Source: an uncultured Thiotrichaceae bacterium
GTDB lineage: Bacteria > Pseudomonadota > Gammaproteobacteria > Thiotrichales > Thiotrichaceae
NCBI GenBank assembly: GCA_902727945.1
Contig: CACVAV010000310.1
Coordinates: forward strand, 1 to 17,304
Reading direction: 5' to 3'
Length of the DNA: 17,304 nucleotides
In this document: positions 1 through 7,755 of the stretch, in pieces
Position numbering within the stretch: position 1 is the stretch's first letter
Layout: each line of letters starts with the position of its first letter
The notes under the pieces: generated by a model
Databases searched by the model: none
The model's input: the letters and a program-made list of their open reading frames with translations, nothing else
What the model was told of the DNA's origin: nothing
Translations under genes and position numbers: made by a program

Positions 1-409
1 TGTTGGCACTGGTTGAAATAAGTGGATGTCCCAGTCGTTGGCACAGTTGTTCGCAGACAGGGTGAGCGCTAACCCGCACCGCAATTTTTTGGAAATTACC
101 CCGTACGAGCGGTGAAATATGCTCATGTACCGGTAATAGCCAGGTCACCGGGCCGGGCCAGCTAGCGAGTATGCGTTCTTTTATTTCTTCGGAGAGTGGT
201 GGCACAAAATCACTAAGCTGGTGTATGTTCGCAGCTAAAAGAATCAGGCCTTTATCTGCCGGGCGCTGCTTTGCACCTAACAGACGTTGCACGGCGCTGA
301 GGTTGCGTGGGTCGCAACCGAGGCCGAAGACGGCCTCAGTCGGGTAAGCCAGAATACCACCGTTTCTAACAGTTTCAATGGCTTCATCCAGTGAATAACT
401 CAACTTCAT
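1..409 (-). CDS. tsaC: L-threonylcarbamoyladenylate synthase TsaC (Sua5/YrdC family), 3' end missing
   Basis: First 136 codons of a leftward gene that runs off the left edge. The family makes threonylcarbamoyl-AMP from threonine, bicarbonate and ATP for the t6A37 modification of ANN-decoding tRNAs, in the cytoplasm. Read on the minus strand, the protein starts MKLSYSLDEAIETV. It shows the family signatures AYPTEAVFGLGCDP near residue 21, a KQRPADKGLILL substrate-binding stretch near residue 48, GPVTWLLP, AVRVSAHP, and finally STSAN at the window edge. The ATG lies 4 bp after the topA stop codon, so it is probably translated from the topA transcript; the Shine-Dalgarno match is weak. A tsaC gene next to dprA is also usual in Pseudomonas. 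Identification rests on several collinear motifs; only the C-terminus is unseen. Confidence 0.93.
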   Translation of the reverse strand, partial: MKLSYSLDEAIETVRNGGILAYPTEAVFGLGCDPRNLSAVQRLLGAKQRPADKGLILLAANIHQLSDFVPPLSEEIKERILASWPGPVTWLLPVHEHISPLVRGNFQKIAVRVSAHPVCEQLCQRLGHPLISTSAN

Positions 410-413
410 TATC

Positions 414-3107
414 TCAGGACTCAGTCGGAGGGTTATCGCTTTTGTCAGAGTCAGCTGCTTTAGCCGCCGGTTTTTTAGCAGGTGCCTTCTTAGCTGCGGG
501 CTTCTTCTTGGCGGTAACTTTCTTTGTTGCCGTCTTTTTGGCTGGTGCTTTTTTCGCTTCAGCCTCTTTCTCAGCTGCAGTTTTAGGTTTTGCTCTGGGC
601 TTTGGCGGCGGCGCATTGGCAATTATTTCGATGGCCTGCGCTTTGGTCACCGTCATCGGGTCAATGTCTTTATCTACTTTGGCCAGGCGAACTTTCTTTA
701 TGCCGTTGGTAACTACCGGCCCCCAGCGGCCTTTAATGATTTTCACATCGTCACCGAGATCTTTGATCAGTTTTTCCAGATCAGCTGCCCTTTTTTCGGC
801 TAATTTTTTGGCTTTGATGGCTGCTCTGCCTTTAGGTGGCGGCGCATTGGCAATCATTTCAAGAGCCTTTTCCTTGTCAATGGACATGGGGTCAACATCT
901 TTGCCCAGTCGCGCTTTAATAATGCCATCCGTGACAAACGGCCCCCAGCGCCCTTTAAGAATTTGCAGTTCGCCCCCGAAATCCTGAAGGATTTTAGCCA
1001 GATCAGCTGCTTTCTTTTCTTCAATCAGCACCAGTGCACGTTCCAGCGTTACGGTATAAGGGTCATCATCATCTTTCAGTGAAACAAAATTGTTGCTGTA
1101 ACGAATATAAGGCCCAAAGCGGCCAATGCTGGCACTGATGGAATGGCCTTCTGCTGTTTCCCCTAATTTCCGGGGTAACTTAAATAGCTCAATCGCATCT
1201 TCCAGTGTGACATCATCCATTTTCATTCCGGCCCGCAGGCTGGCGAACGTGGGTTTTTCTTCATCATCCCGGGTGCCAATTTGCACAAACGGCCCGAAGC
1301 GCCCCATGCGTACCGATATAGGCTTACCACTTTTGGGATCAATGCCAATTTCTCTGGGTTGCAATACATCGCTGCGTTGCACGCTTTCCATTTTGTCTTC
1401 GACTAATTCATGGAAGGGTTCCCAGAACTGTTCAAGCACAGGGATCCATTCGGTTTCACCGCGTGAAATGGAATCCAGCTGATCCTCAAGATTGGCCGTG
1501 AAATCATAGTCCACGTATCGCGTGAAATGATCTGTCAGGAATTTATTAACAATCCGGCCAATGTCTGTTGGTGTAAAACGGCGCTGCTCCAGCTCTACGT
1601 ACTCACGGGCTTGTAGCGTTGAAATAATACTGGCGTAGGTAGACGGGCGGCCAATGCCATATTCTTCCAGTGTTTTAACCAGTGACGCTTCGGAGAAGCG
1701 CGGTGGTGGCTCGGTGAAGTGCTGATTGGCTTCAATGTCATGCAGGGGGAGTTTGTCACCTTCTGTCATCGGCGGCAGAATATTTTCTTTTTCACTCTTT
1801 TTGTCATCAATGCCTTCTTCATACACTGCCAGAAAGCCGGGATCACGAATAGTGGAGCCGGATGCGCGGAAAAAGCTACCAGGCTCTGCTGCCAGATTGA
1901 CTGACACGGTATCAATGATGGCATGAATCATCTGACAGGCAACAGTACGTTTCCAGATCAGTTGATAGAGCTTGTATTGATCATCTGAGAGATAACTCTT
2001 AATTTCATCAGGCACGTGGAAACAGGAGGTCGGGCGTACCGCTTCATGTGCTTCCTGCGCATTTTTTGATTTGTTTTTATATTGGCGCGGTGCTTCAGGT
2101 ACTTTGTCGGCACCATAGCGCTGTTCGATCAGTTCACGTAGCTCGGTCACCGCTTCACCCGCGAGTGTGACTGAGTCAGTACGCATATAAGTGATCAGGC
2201 CAACCGGCCCGGAACCTAAGTCAATGCCTTCATATAACTGCTGAGCGGTACGCATGGCGCGCTGTGAAGAAAAGCGTAATTTACGAACTGCTTCCTGTTG
2301 TAATGTGGAAGTCGTGAAAGGTGCGGCAGGGTTGCGCTTGCGCTGTTTTTTCTCGACTTTCTGTACAGTTAATTTGCCATCTGCAGCCTTTAATAAGCGA
2401 TCACGAACTGAGTTGGCACCCTCAGCATCATTAATGTCAAACTGGTCGAGGCGATTATCATCTAATGTGTGTAATTTTGCACTGAAGGGGATGCTGTCTT
2501 TATCTGTTTGAGCAATCAGACTCCAGTATTCCTGCGGTATGAACTTATCAATTTCAATTTCGCGTTCGACAATCATGCGCAGCGCCGGGCTTTGTACCCG
2601 TCCGGCAGAAAGACCACGTTTTATTTTTCGCCACAACAGCGGAGAGAGATTGAAACCTACCAGATAGTCCAGTGCGCGTCGTGCCTGTTGGGCGTCGACT
2701 AAATCAATCGCCAGTTCACGTGGCGTGTTAATCGCTGCCTGAACAGCGTTTTTAGTGATTTCATGGAAAACGACGCGGTGGACTTCCTTGTTTTCAAGCA
2801 GACCGCGTTCTTTCAGTAATTCATATAAATGCCAGGAAATGGCTTCACCTTCGCGATCCGGGTCAGTCGCGAGATAGAGGGTATCAGCTTTTTTCAGCAC
2901 TTTGGCAATCGCGTCGAAATGGCGCTTGTTGCGATCGATGATGTCATACTTCATCGCAAACCCGTTCTCAGTATCGACAGCACCTTCTTTCGGAATCAGG
3001 TCACGCACATGGCCATAGGAGGCCAGTACCGTAAAGCCTTTGCCGAGGTATTTCTCAATCGTTTTACCTTTTGCCGGTGATTCGACAATAACCAGATTTT
3101 CGCTCAT
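414..3107 (-). CDS. topA: DNA topoisomerase I (type IA), with Lys/Ala-rich tail and no zinc fingers
   Basis: Relaxes negative supercoils by transient cleavage of one strand. I start it at the ATG at 3107 (897 codons). The frame is open upstream to a TTG at 3122, but the ATG gives the family N-terminus MSENLVIVESPAKGK. Numbering from this ATG, the TOPRIM motif DPDREGEA is at 82-89 and the catalytic Tyr in GLITYMRTDS is near 307. GRPSTYASI sits near 486. The C-terminal half holds four topoisomerase C-terminal repeats with GRFGP/GRWGP cores near 602, 662, 719 and 793. A tail of about 50 residues rich in KK, AK and PA follows. There are only two cysteines in the whole protein, so the Cys4 zinc fingers of E. 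coli TopA are absent. Repeats plus basic tail resemble the betaproteobacterial and actinobacterial type. About 120 bp separate it from smg. Confidence 0.97.
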   Translation of the reverse strand: MSENLVIVESPAKGKTIEKYLGKGFTVLASYGHVRDLIPKEGAVDTENGFAMKYDIIDRNKRHFDAIAKVLKKADTLYLATDPDREGEAISWHLYELLKERGLLENKEVHRVVFHEITKNAVQAAINTPRELAIDLVDAQQARRALDYLVGFNLSPLLWRKIKRGLSAGRVQSPALRMIVEREIEIDKFIPQEYWSLIAQTDKDSIPFSAKLHTLDDNRLDQFDINDAEGANSVRDRLLKAADGKLTVQKVEKKQRKRNPAAPFTTSTLQQEAVRKLRFSSQRAMRTAQQLYEGIDLGSGPVGLITYMRTDSVTLAGEAVTELRELIEQRYGADKVPEAPRQYKNKSKNAQEAHEAVRPTSCFHVPDEIKSYLSDDQYKLYQLIWKRTVACQMIHAIIDTVSVNLAAEPGSFFRASGSTIRDPGFLAVYEEGIDDKKSEKENILPPMTEGDKLPLHDIEANQHFTEPPPRFSEASLVKTLEEYGIGRPSTYASIISTLQAREYVELEQRRFTPTDIGRIVNKFLTDHFTRYVDYDFTANLEDQLDSISRGETEWIPVLEQFWEPFHELVEDKMESVQRSDVLQPREIGIDPKSGKPISVRMGRFGPFVQIGTRDDEEKPTFASLRAGMKMDDVTLEDAIELFKLPRKLGETAEGHSISASIGRFGPYIRYSNNFVSLKDDDDPYTVTLERALVLIEEKKAADLAKILQDFGGELQILKGRWGPFVTDGIIKARLGKDVDPMSIDKEKALEMIANAPPPKGRAAIKAKKLAEKRAADLEKLIKDLGDDVKIIKGRWGPVVTNGIKKVRLAKVDKDIDPMTVTKAQAIEIIANAPPPKPRAKPKTAAEKEAEAKKAPAKKTATKKVTAKKKPAAKKAPAKKPAAKAADSDKSDNPPTES

Positions 3108-3225
3108 GAATCCGCTTTTCAAGTGAGATTAATAAAATTATATGCTTATCCTCCGCTGGGAGGGACTGCATTGTAAACCCGAAAATACTGGTAAAGTAAA
3201 GCGCTGATTTTTAATTAAGGTTTTT
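3108..3225 (-). promoter_or_regulatory. smg-topA gap with possible topA promoter
   Basis: This is the only sizeable gap in the leftward block. On the minus strand a perfect TATAAT lies at 3142-3137, about 30 bp before the topA ATG. I see no convincing -35 box at 16-18 bp. A small perfect hairpin (5-bp stem CCTCC/GGAGG, 4-nt loop, 3150-3163) lies just upstream of the -10. The region also contains A/T runs next to the smg stop but no clear stem plus U-tract terminator. A separate topA promoter is plausible because topA is commonly controlled by supercoiling, but that part is inference. Confidence 0.35.
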
Positions 3226-3699
3226 TTAATGGTAAATAGGCTGTGTCCCGTCAAGGGTTAAACCTTCAGTCCAGAAGAAGCTATTATCCTCTTCCGGGCG
3301 GTTAATCAGTACCATCAGAATAACCCATTTCAGCTTATCGAGATTGAATTCCTCGTCTTCCAGTTCAAGCACACGGTCAATAACTTGTTCTCTTGACTCA
3401 GTATTTAACACACCGGCTTGTTCCAGAAACATCAGGTAACTCTGGCATTCAGTATCCATCCAGCGTTGTTCATCTGTTGAGAAAATACGAAATGTCGTTG
3501 AGCGTGAGGGCATTAAAACCGATTCAGCTTCGTCACCAAGACTTTCCAGCCAGGTAAAAGCCCGTTGCACTTCGCTCAATAAAAAACCGGCACCTTGCAG
3601 GTATTGACTGAGCGTTTCACGATCATCAGACGCATCGCCATCAATTTCAGGATAATTGTCAAATAGGTAAAAGAGTACATCCAGTGTGTTTTCTTTCAT
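3226..3699 (-). CDS. smg: Smg family protein (DUF494)
   Basis: The 157-residue protein has the same length as E. coli Smg, and it sits in the conserved dprA-smg neighbourhood. It begins MKENTLDVLFYLFDNYPEID, typical of the DUF494 family, and ends with LILMVLINRPEED-like residues (here VILMVLINRPEED). It is acidic and probably cytoplasmic, with no signal peptide or membrane segment. The biochemical function of the family is not established; a link to DprA is suggested only by constant neighbourhood. The ATG lies 4 bp after the dprA stop, so the two are probably cotranscribed and translationally coupled. Confidence 0.93.
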   Translation of the reverse strand: MKENTLDVLFYLFDNYPEIDGDASDDRETLSQYLQGAGFLLSEVQRAFTWLESLGDEAESVLMPSRSTTFRIFSTDEQRWMDTECQSYLMFLEQAGVLNTESREQVIDRVLELEDEEFNLDKLKWVILMVLINRPEEDNSFFWTEGLTLDGTQPIYH

Positions 3700-3703
3700 C
3701 GGG

Positions 3704-4897
3704 TCATTCTCTTGAGGTCAACCGCATGTAGTGACCGCCACCACACGCTGCAATATAGCCCTGTAACTCCATCATCAGCAGCATGGATGAAACTTCCTCA
3801 GTGGTCAACCCTGTTTTCAGGACTATCTGGTCGACCGGTACCGGATCATGGCCTAACACATCAAGAATTAAGCACTCGTCGCTGTCCGGACTGTATTCAT
3901 CTGGTGTGATTGGGGAGGAAGCAGCCGGGATTTTTGATGAGGCGAACGATTGGGGTGATTTGCCTGCGATCTTGCTTTGTGGATTGTCCGAATGCCGGGG
4001 GTCTATGAAAATATGCAACTGAGCACTGATTTCCTCCAATATATCGGTGGCAGTTTCGACTAATTTTGCACCCTGGCGTATTAACTGGTGACAACCCCTT
4101 GCCATGGGGTTATGAATCGAACCGGGTATAGCAAATACTTCCCGTCCCTGTTCCATTGCGTGTCTTGCTGTGACCAGAGAGCCGCTGCGCAATGCTGATT
4201 CTACTACCAGTGTGCCAACGGACATGCCGCTGATAATCCGGTTGCGGCGCGGAAAGTTTTGCGCTTGCGGCCTGACGCCTACGGGAAATTCGGAGACAAT
4301 GAGTCCTTGTTCGGCTATGCGCTCAGCCAGTTTACGGTTACGTGACGGATAGATAATGTCCATGCCGGTTGCCACTACTGCAATAGTGGAACCATCGCTG
4401 TCCAGTGCGCCCGTATGGCTGATGGCATCAATACCCAATGCCAAACCACTGGTGATGCACAAGCCATTTTGGGCCAGATGGCTGGCGAAAGCACGTGCAT
4501 TATCTTTGCCACCCGTGGTCGGGCTGCGGCTACCTACCATGGCAATCTGCGGGTCATTTAACAGACTGGTATTGCCCACCGCAAACAGTAACGGTGGTGG
4601 CGATTGGGTGTTTTTCAACGCTGCCGGATAGTCGGGGTCAGATGGCAATAAAATATGCCGTTGCGTGCCGCTCTGCAGCCATTCGATGTCGATATTGACA
4701 TCGTCCGGTTTAGTCGCGCGTAGCAGTGCAATTTTAGCGGGTTTCAGGCCTGCTTTAGTCAGTTCCTGGTCGCTACTGTCCAGTGCTATGCTCACTGAAC
4801 CGAAATGACTCAGTAAGCGTTGTATGCTGGCTCCGCCAATGCCGGGTGCCCGCCAGGCCTGTAAACAGGCGCGTAGTTCGGTTTCATAATCTGTCAC
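3704..4897 (-). CDS. dprA: DNA-processing protein DprA/Smf, GTG start
   Basis: DprA binds incoming single-stranded DNA and loads RecA during natural transformation. In non-competent species its role is less clear. The 397-residue protein has an N-terminal helix-hairpin region (PGIGGASIQRLLSHFG, about 18-33). A Rossmann-like domain follows, with GSRSPTTGG (122-130), TSGLALGIDAISHTGAL (149-165) and FPRRNRIISG (215-224). ESALRSGSLVTA lies at 233-244. After a Ser/Pro-rich linker (about 300-340) comes a C-terminal winged-helix domain (DVLGHDPVPVDQIVLKTGL onward). The start codon is GTG at 4897, with AAGG about 10 nt upstream; no nearby in-frame ATG fits the family better. It begins 23 bp after the LysM gene stop. 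All expected domains are present, so the gene looks intact. Confidence 0.96.
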   Translation of the reverse strand: MTDYETELRACLQAWRAPGIGGASIQRLLSHFGSVSIALDSSDQELTKAGLKPAKIALLRATKPDDVNIDIEWLQSGTQRHILLPSDPDYPAALKNTQSPPPLLFAVGNTSLLNDPQIAMVGSRSPTTGGKDNARAFASHLAQNGLCITSGLALGIDAISHTGALDSDGSTIAVVATGMDIIYPSRNRKLAERIAEQGLIVSEFPVGVRPQAQNFPRRNRIISGMSVGTLVVESALRSGSLVTARHAMEQGREVFAIPGSIHNPMARGCHQLIRQGAKLVETATDILEEISAQLHIFIDPRHSDNPQSKIAGKSPQSFASSKIPAASSPITPDEYSPDSDECLILDVLGHDPVPVDQIVLKTGLTTEEVSSMLLMMELQGYIAACGGGHYMRLTSRE

Positions 4898-4920
4898 AGA
4901 TGGTTTAACCTTTGTGAGTG

Positions 4921-6117
4921 TTACGGATTGCCAATTCTATCGCCGTTTTTAACTTCGCGCTGACTATTTACAATCAGGCCATAACTGAATTTATCGCTAA
5001 CACGGTAAATAATGGCTTCAGCTACTTTTTCCGGAGGGAGTTGCGTGCGGTGCTCGCGCTTGATGAGTTTGGTGCCGTATTTCGGGCGGTTGATGTCGGT
5101 GACTGTTTTGCCGGTATTGTACACGCCCAGCGTGTGGCCGGGTCTGATGTTATCCCGTTTACCTTTGTTGATCACGATCACCATACAATCAGTGCTTAGG
5201 TATTTGGCCTGGTATTGAGATACAATTTCGCCACGCACTTTGTGACCGGGGGTGCTGATTGGTGCCCGCAGTGACTGCTCATGGTTTTCAAGCGGTAATA
5301 AGCGATCGCCTTTGCGGATGGCGTCCTGTGCTTCAAGAATGGTCGCAGACGATAATTTATCAGCACGGTCAATTCTGGCGTACCCGACATAATCTACCTG
5401 ATGTCCCAACAAAGCCTTGGTTTTCGGGTCATAAAGTGGTTTTTTCGGATGGTATACAGCATAGCGGTTGCCTGCTACCGGGTTTTTCAGGTTTTTAACG
5501 TAGATCCGGTCATTTTTTGCAATCAGTGTGTGATCATCACGTGAGGCTAATACATAGGCTGCATTCTTTATGCTCGCATCATCCATAACACGCGGCCAGG
5601 CAAGGAACGGAGCTAAGGTAGCCAACGGCTCGCCATGGCCGCTGCGTTCTACCCGGATACGCGGCACCAGCTTCATGGAGTTGACGGACGCACGGGCTAC
5701 ATTTTTCTGGTCACTTTTTTTATAACCAAAGTGCAGCGTATCGCCGGGACGTATCAGGTGCGGGTTGCGAATACGTTGATTCTTATCCCATATTTCCGGC
5801 CAATAAGACGGTGTGTGCAAGTATTTTTGTGCAATGCCCCATAATGTGTCACCCTTTTTCACCACATAGGTTTTAGGTGCGGCAGGATTCACTACCATAC
5901 CTTGTGATGCGCCACTCATATTCATGGCGTTATTACTGCTGGTGGTTGAACGGCGGCTTTGGCCGGTTGGTGGAGTGCCATAATACTGATCATAATATTT
6001 TTCAGCGGCAATACGGTTGGCTTTGTCACTATCTTGCGCTGCATTTGTGGCACAACCAGCGATGATGCTGATAGCTGACAGACAAATAGCCCTGAATAAA
6101 AGAGTGTGGGGCGACAT
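4921..6117 (-). CDS. LysM-domain lipoprotein
   Basis: A 398-residue predicted lipoprotein. The N-terminus has a hydrophobic stretch ending in the lipobox IAGC (Cys22). A low-complexity Ser/Thr/Asn segment follows (about 50-80). One LysM domain spans about 83-131 (YVVKKGDTLWGIAQKYL through IRPGDTLHFG). LysM domains bind the glycan strands of peptidoglycan. The remaining 265 residues form a larger region that I cannot assign to an enzyme family. They contain repeated short beta-like segments such as KNDRIYVKNL and KGDRLLPLE. A LysM protein occupies the same place between dprA and def in Pseudomonas. The ATG has an AAGGA Shine-Dalgarno 9 nt upstream. It is first in the leftward block and divergent from def. 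Cell-wall attachment is inferred; the exact role is unknown. Confidence 0.9.
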   Translation of the reverse strand: MSPHTLLFRAICLSAISIIAGCATNAAQDSDKANRIAAEKYYDQYYGTPPTGQSRRSTTSSNNAMNMSGASQGMVVNPAAPKTYVVKKGDTLWGIAQKYLHTPSYWPEIWDKNQRIRNPHLIRPGDTLHFGYKKSDQKNVARASVNSMKLVPRIRVERSGHGEPLATLAPFLAWPRVMDDASIKNAAYVLASRDDHTLIAKNDRIYVKNLKNPVAGNRYAVYHPKKPLYDPKTKALLGHQVDYVGYARIDRADKLSSATILEAQDAIRKGDRLLPLENHEQSLRAPISTPGHKVRGEIVSQYQAKYLSTDCMVIVINKGKRDNIRPGHTLGVYNTGKTVTDINRPKYGTKLIKREHRTQLPPEKVAEAIIYRVSDKFSYGLIVNSQREVKNGDRIGNP

Positions 6118-6235
6118 GTTAGTAAATCCTTATTTATTATAATAGCTGTTTATTATGTCGTGGGGTGACTTCAGGTATAATAATGGAACGGGCCTGATGG
6201 CCGCACCACTTTCAGATTTTCGGTAATTATTTGTT
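6118..6235. promoter_or_regulatory. Divergent promoter region between the LysM gene and def
   Basis: The 118-bp gap separates the two long divergent blocks, so promoters for both should lie here. Rightward, a perfect TATAAT is at 6176-6181, which would give a leader of about 45 nt before def; the -35 candidate (TTATGT, 6153-6158) is poor. Leftward, TATAAT is at 6141-6136, which would put a start just before the AAGGA of the LysM gene, again without a good -35. A short GGCC-TGAT-GGCC stem (around 6190-6201) lies in the presumed def leader. The -10 matches are seen; promoter activity is inferred. Confidence 0.45.
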
Positions 6236-6766
6236 ATGGCATTATTAGAAATTTTACACCACCCGGATATACGATTGCGCAAAAAAGCTGCGCCGGTAAC
6301 TGCTGTTGATGAAACTATCGGCCAGTTGGTTGATGATATGTTTGAAACGATGTATGGCGCTCACGGCATAGGTTTGGCCGCGACACAGGTTAATGTTCAT
6401 CAGCGTGTGGTGGTGATCGATTTATCTGAAGAAAAAGATGAGCCGCTGTGTTTTATCAATGCAGAAATTCTCAGTAAAGAGGGATCTGTTGAGCATGAAG
6501 AAGGTTGTCTTTCGGTGCCGGATTATTACGAAAAGGTGACGAGAGCGGAAAAAATTCGTGTAAAAGCCCTCGATAAGGAAGGTAATTCTTTTGAAATGGA
6601 TGCCGATGGGTTGCTCGCTATTTGTATTCAGCATGAGTTGGATCATTTAGATGGCAAGTTATTTGTTGATTATTTGTCATCATTAAAACAACAGCGTGTC
6701 CGGAAAAAATTAGAAAAACTAAAGCGTCAACAGGCTGAAGCGCCTTCAAAGGCAGCCACAGGATGA
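6236..6766 (+). CDS. def: Peptide deformylase
   Basis: Removes the N-formyl group from nascent proteins as they leave the ribosome. The 176-residue protein has all three catalytic motifs: GIGLAATQ (44-51), EEGCLSVP (88-95) and QHELDHLDG (132-140). Cys91, His133 and His137 are the metal ligands and Glu134 the catalytic acid, almost the same numbering as E. coli Def. It starts MALLEILHHPDIRLR, the usual N-terminus. Its stop overlaps the fmt start by 4 bp (ATGA), a strong sign of translational coupling. It is the first gene of the long rightward operon. Confidence 0.98.
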   Translation: MALLEILHHPDIRLRKKAAPVTAVDETIGQLVDDMFETMYGAHGIGLAATQVNVHQRVVVIDLSEEKDEPLCFINAEILSKEGSVEHEEGCLSVPDYYEKVTRAEKIRVKALDKEGNSFEMDADGLLAICIQHELDHLDGKLFVDYLSSLKQQRVRKKLEKLKRQQAEAPSKAATG

Positions 6767-7755
6767 GTGATGGTTTGCGCGTAGTGTTTGCGGGAACGCC
6801 TGAATTTGCAGCGCCGTCTTTGCAAGCATTGCTGGATTCCCGTCATGACGTCGTAGCTGTTTATTCTCAGCCGGATCGTCCCGCTGGTCGCGGCAGAAAG
6901 ATTCAGTTCAGTCCTGTCAAACAATTAGCCGTTGATGCCGGTGTACCGGTCGAGCAGCCTTTGTCTTTTAAAGATGAAGGGGCATTGTCTGTTTTGTCGG
7001 CTTATCAGGCTGATGTGATGGTGGTGGTAGCCTATGGGCTAATATTGCCTCAGGTGGTGCTGGATATGCCGGTTTACGGTTGTTTGAATGTGCATGGGTC
7101 TTTATTGCCCCGCTGGCGTGGCGCTGCTCCGATACAGCGTTCGATTGAAGCAGGTGATGCTGAGACCGGCGTGACGATTATGCAGATGGCGCTGGGTCTG
7201 GATACCGGTGATATGTTGTGCAAAGTATATTGTCCGATTGCCAGTGATGATGGTGGTCAGAGTATTCATGACCGTCTGGCGGCACAGGGGGCGATTGCAC
7301 TGCTTGAAACACTGGAACAGCTTGTTACAGGCACGATGGCCCCTGAGGTGCAGGATGATGCCGCAACGTGTTATGCAAATAAACTCACGAAAGCTGAAGC
7401 CGAAATTGACTGGTCACAATCTGCGGTGATTATTGATCGTAAAATCCGTGCTTTTGATGCCTGGCCGACTGCGTTTAGTTTGTATGATGGTAAACCTGTA
7501 CGGTTTTTTGCTTCTTCATTGCCAGAACATGAGGGTGCTGTGGCAGCGGTAACATTGCCTCATGGCTCAGTGGTGGCTGAAAATCGTGACGGACTGGATA
7601 TTGTGGCGGGGGATGGTGCTTTGGTGAGAATACACCGGCTGCAAATGCCGGGTGGTAAGCGGTTGGATGTTGCTGATTTTGTGAATGCCCGGACATTAAT
7701 GAATGTGCGTTTTGAAAAAAAAGCTACGAAAGCTACGAAGGAAGCAGGTCATTGA
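6763..7755 (+). CDS. fmt: Methionyl-tRNA formyltransferase
   Basis: Transfers a formyl group from 10-formyl-tetrahydrofolate to Met-tRNA(fMet), the reaction that Def later reverses on protein. The 330-residue protein has the N-terminal FAGTPEFAAPSL segment and the folate-binding/catalytic signature NVHGSLLPRWRGAAPIQR (109-126). Asn109, His111 and Asp147 (in LGLDTGD) match the E. coli catalytic residues within one position. The C-terminal OB-like tRNA-binding domain ends in RIHRLQMPGGKRLDV. AAGG lies about 9 nt before the ATG. The last codons contain a run of eight A and a perfect 9-bp tandem duplication (7721-7738, residues KATKAT), beyond the conserved fold. It overlaps def by 4 bp and rsmB by 4 bp. 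Confidence 0.98.
   Translation: MSDGLRVVFAGTPEFAAPSLQALLDSRHDVVAVYSQPDRPAGRGRKIQFSPVKQLAVDAGVPVEQPLSFKDEGALSVLSAYQADVMVVVAYGLILPQVVLDMPVYGCLNVHGSLLPRWRGAAPIQRSIEAGDAETGVTIMQMALGLDTGDMLCKVYCPIASDDGGQSIHDRLAAQGAIALLETLEQLVTGTMAPEVQDDAATCYANKLTKAEAEIDWSQSAVIIDRKIRAFDAWPTAFSLYDGKPVRFFASSLPEHEGAVAAVTLPHGSVVAENRDGLDIVAGDGALVRIHRLQMPGGKRLDVADFVNARTLMNVRFEKKATKATKEAGH

Noticed and set aside
391..987. Rightward 198-codon ORF opposite topA
   Set aside because: It is antisense to the Lys/Ala-rich tail and C-terminal repeats of topA. Its Ala/Phe/Leu-rich composition is the mirror of AAG/GCC codons, and there is no ribosome site or homology.
3108..3122. TTG at 3122 as the topA start, five codons upstream
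   Set aside because: No Shine-Dalgarno before it. The ATG at 3107 gives the standard TopA N-terminus.
6186..6202. GGCC-TGAT-GGCC stem in the def leader as a riboswitch or attenuator
   Set aside because: A 4-bp stem is too short, and no conserved riboswitch core or following U-tract is visible.
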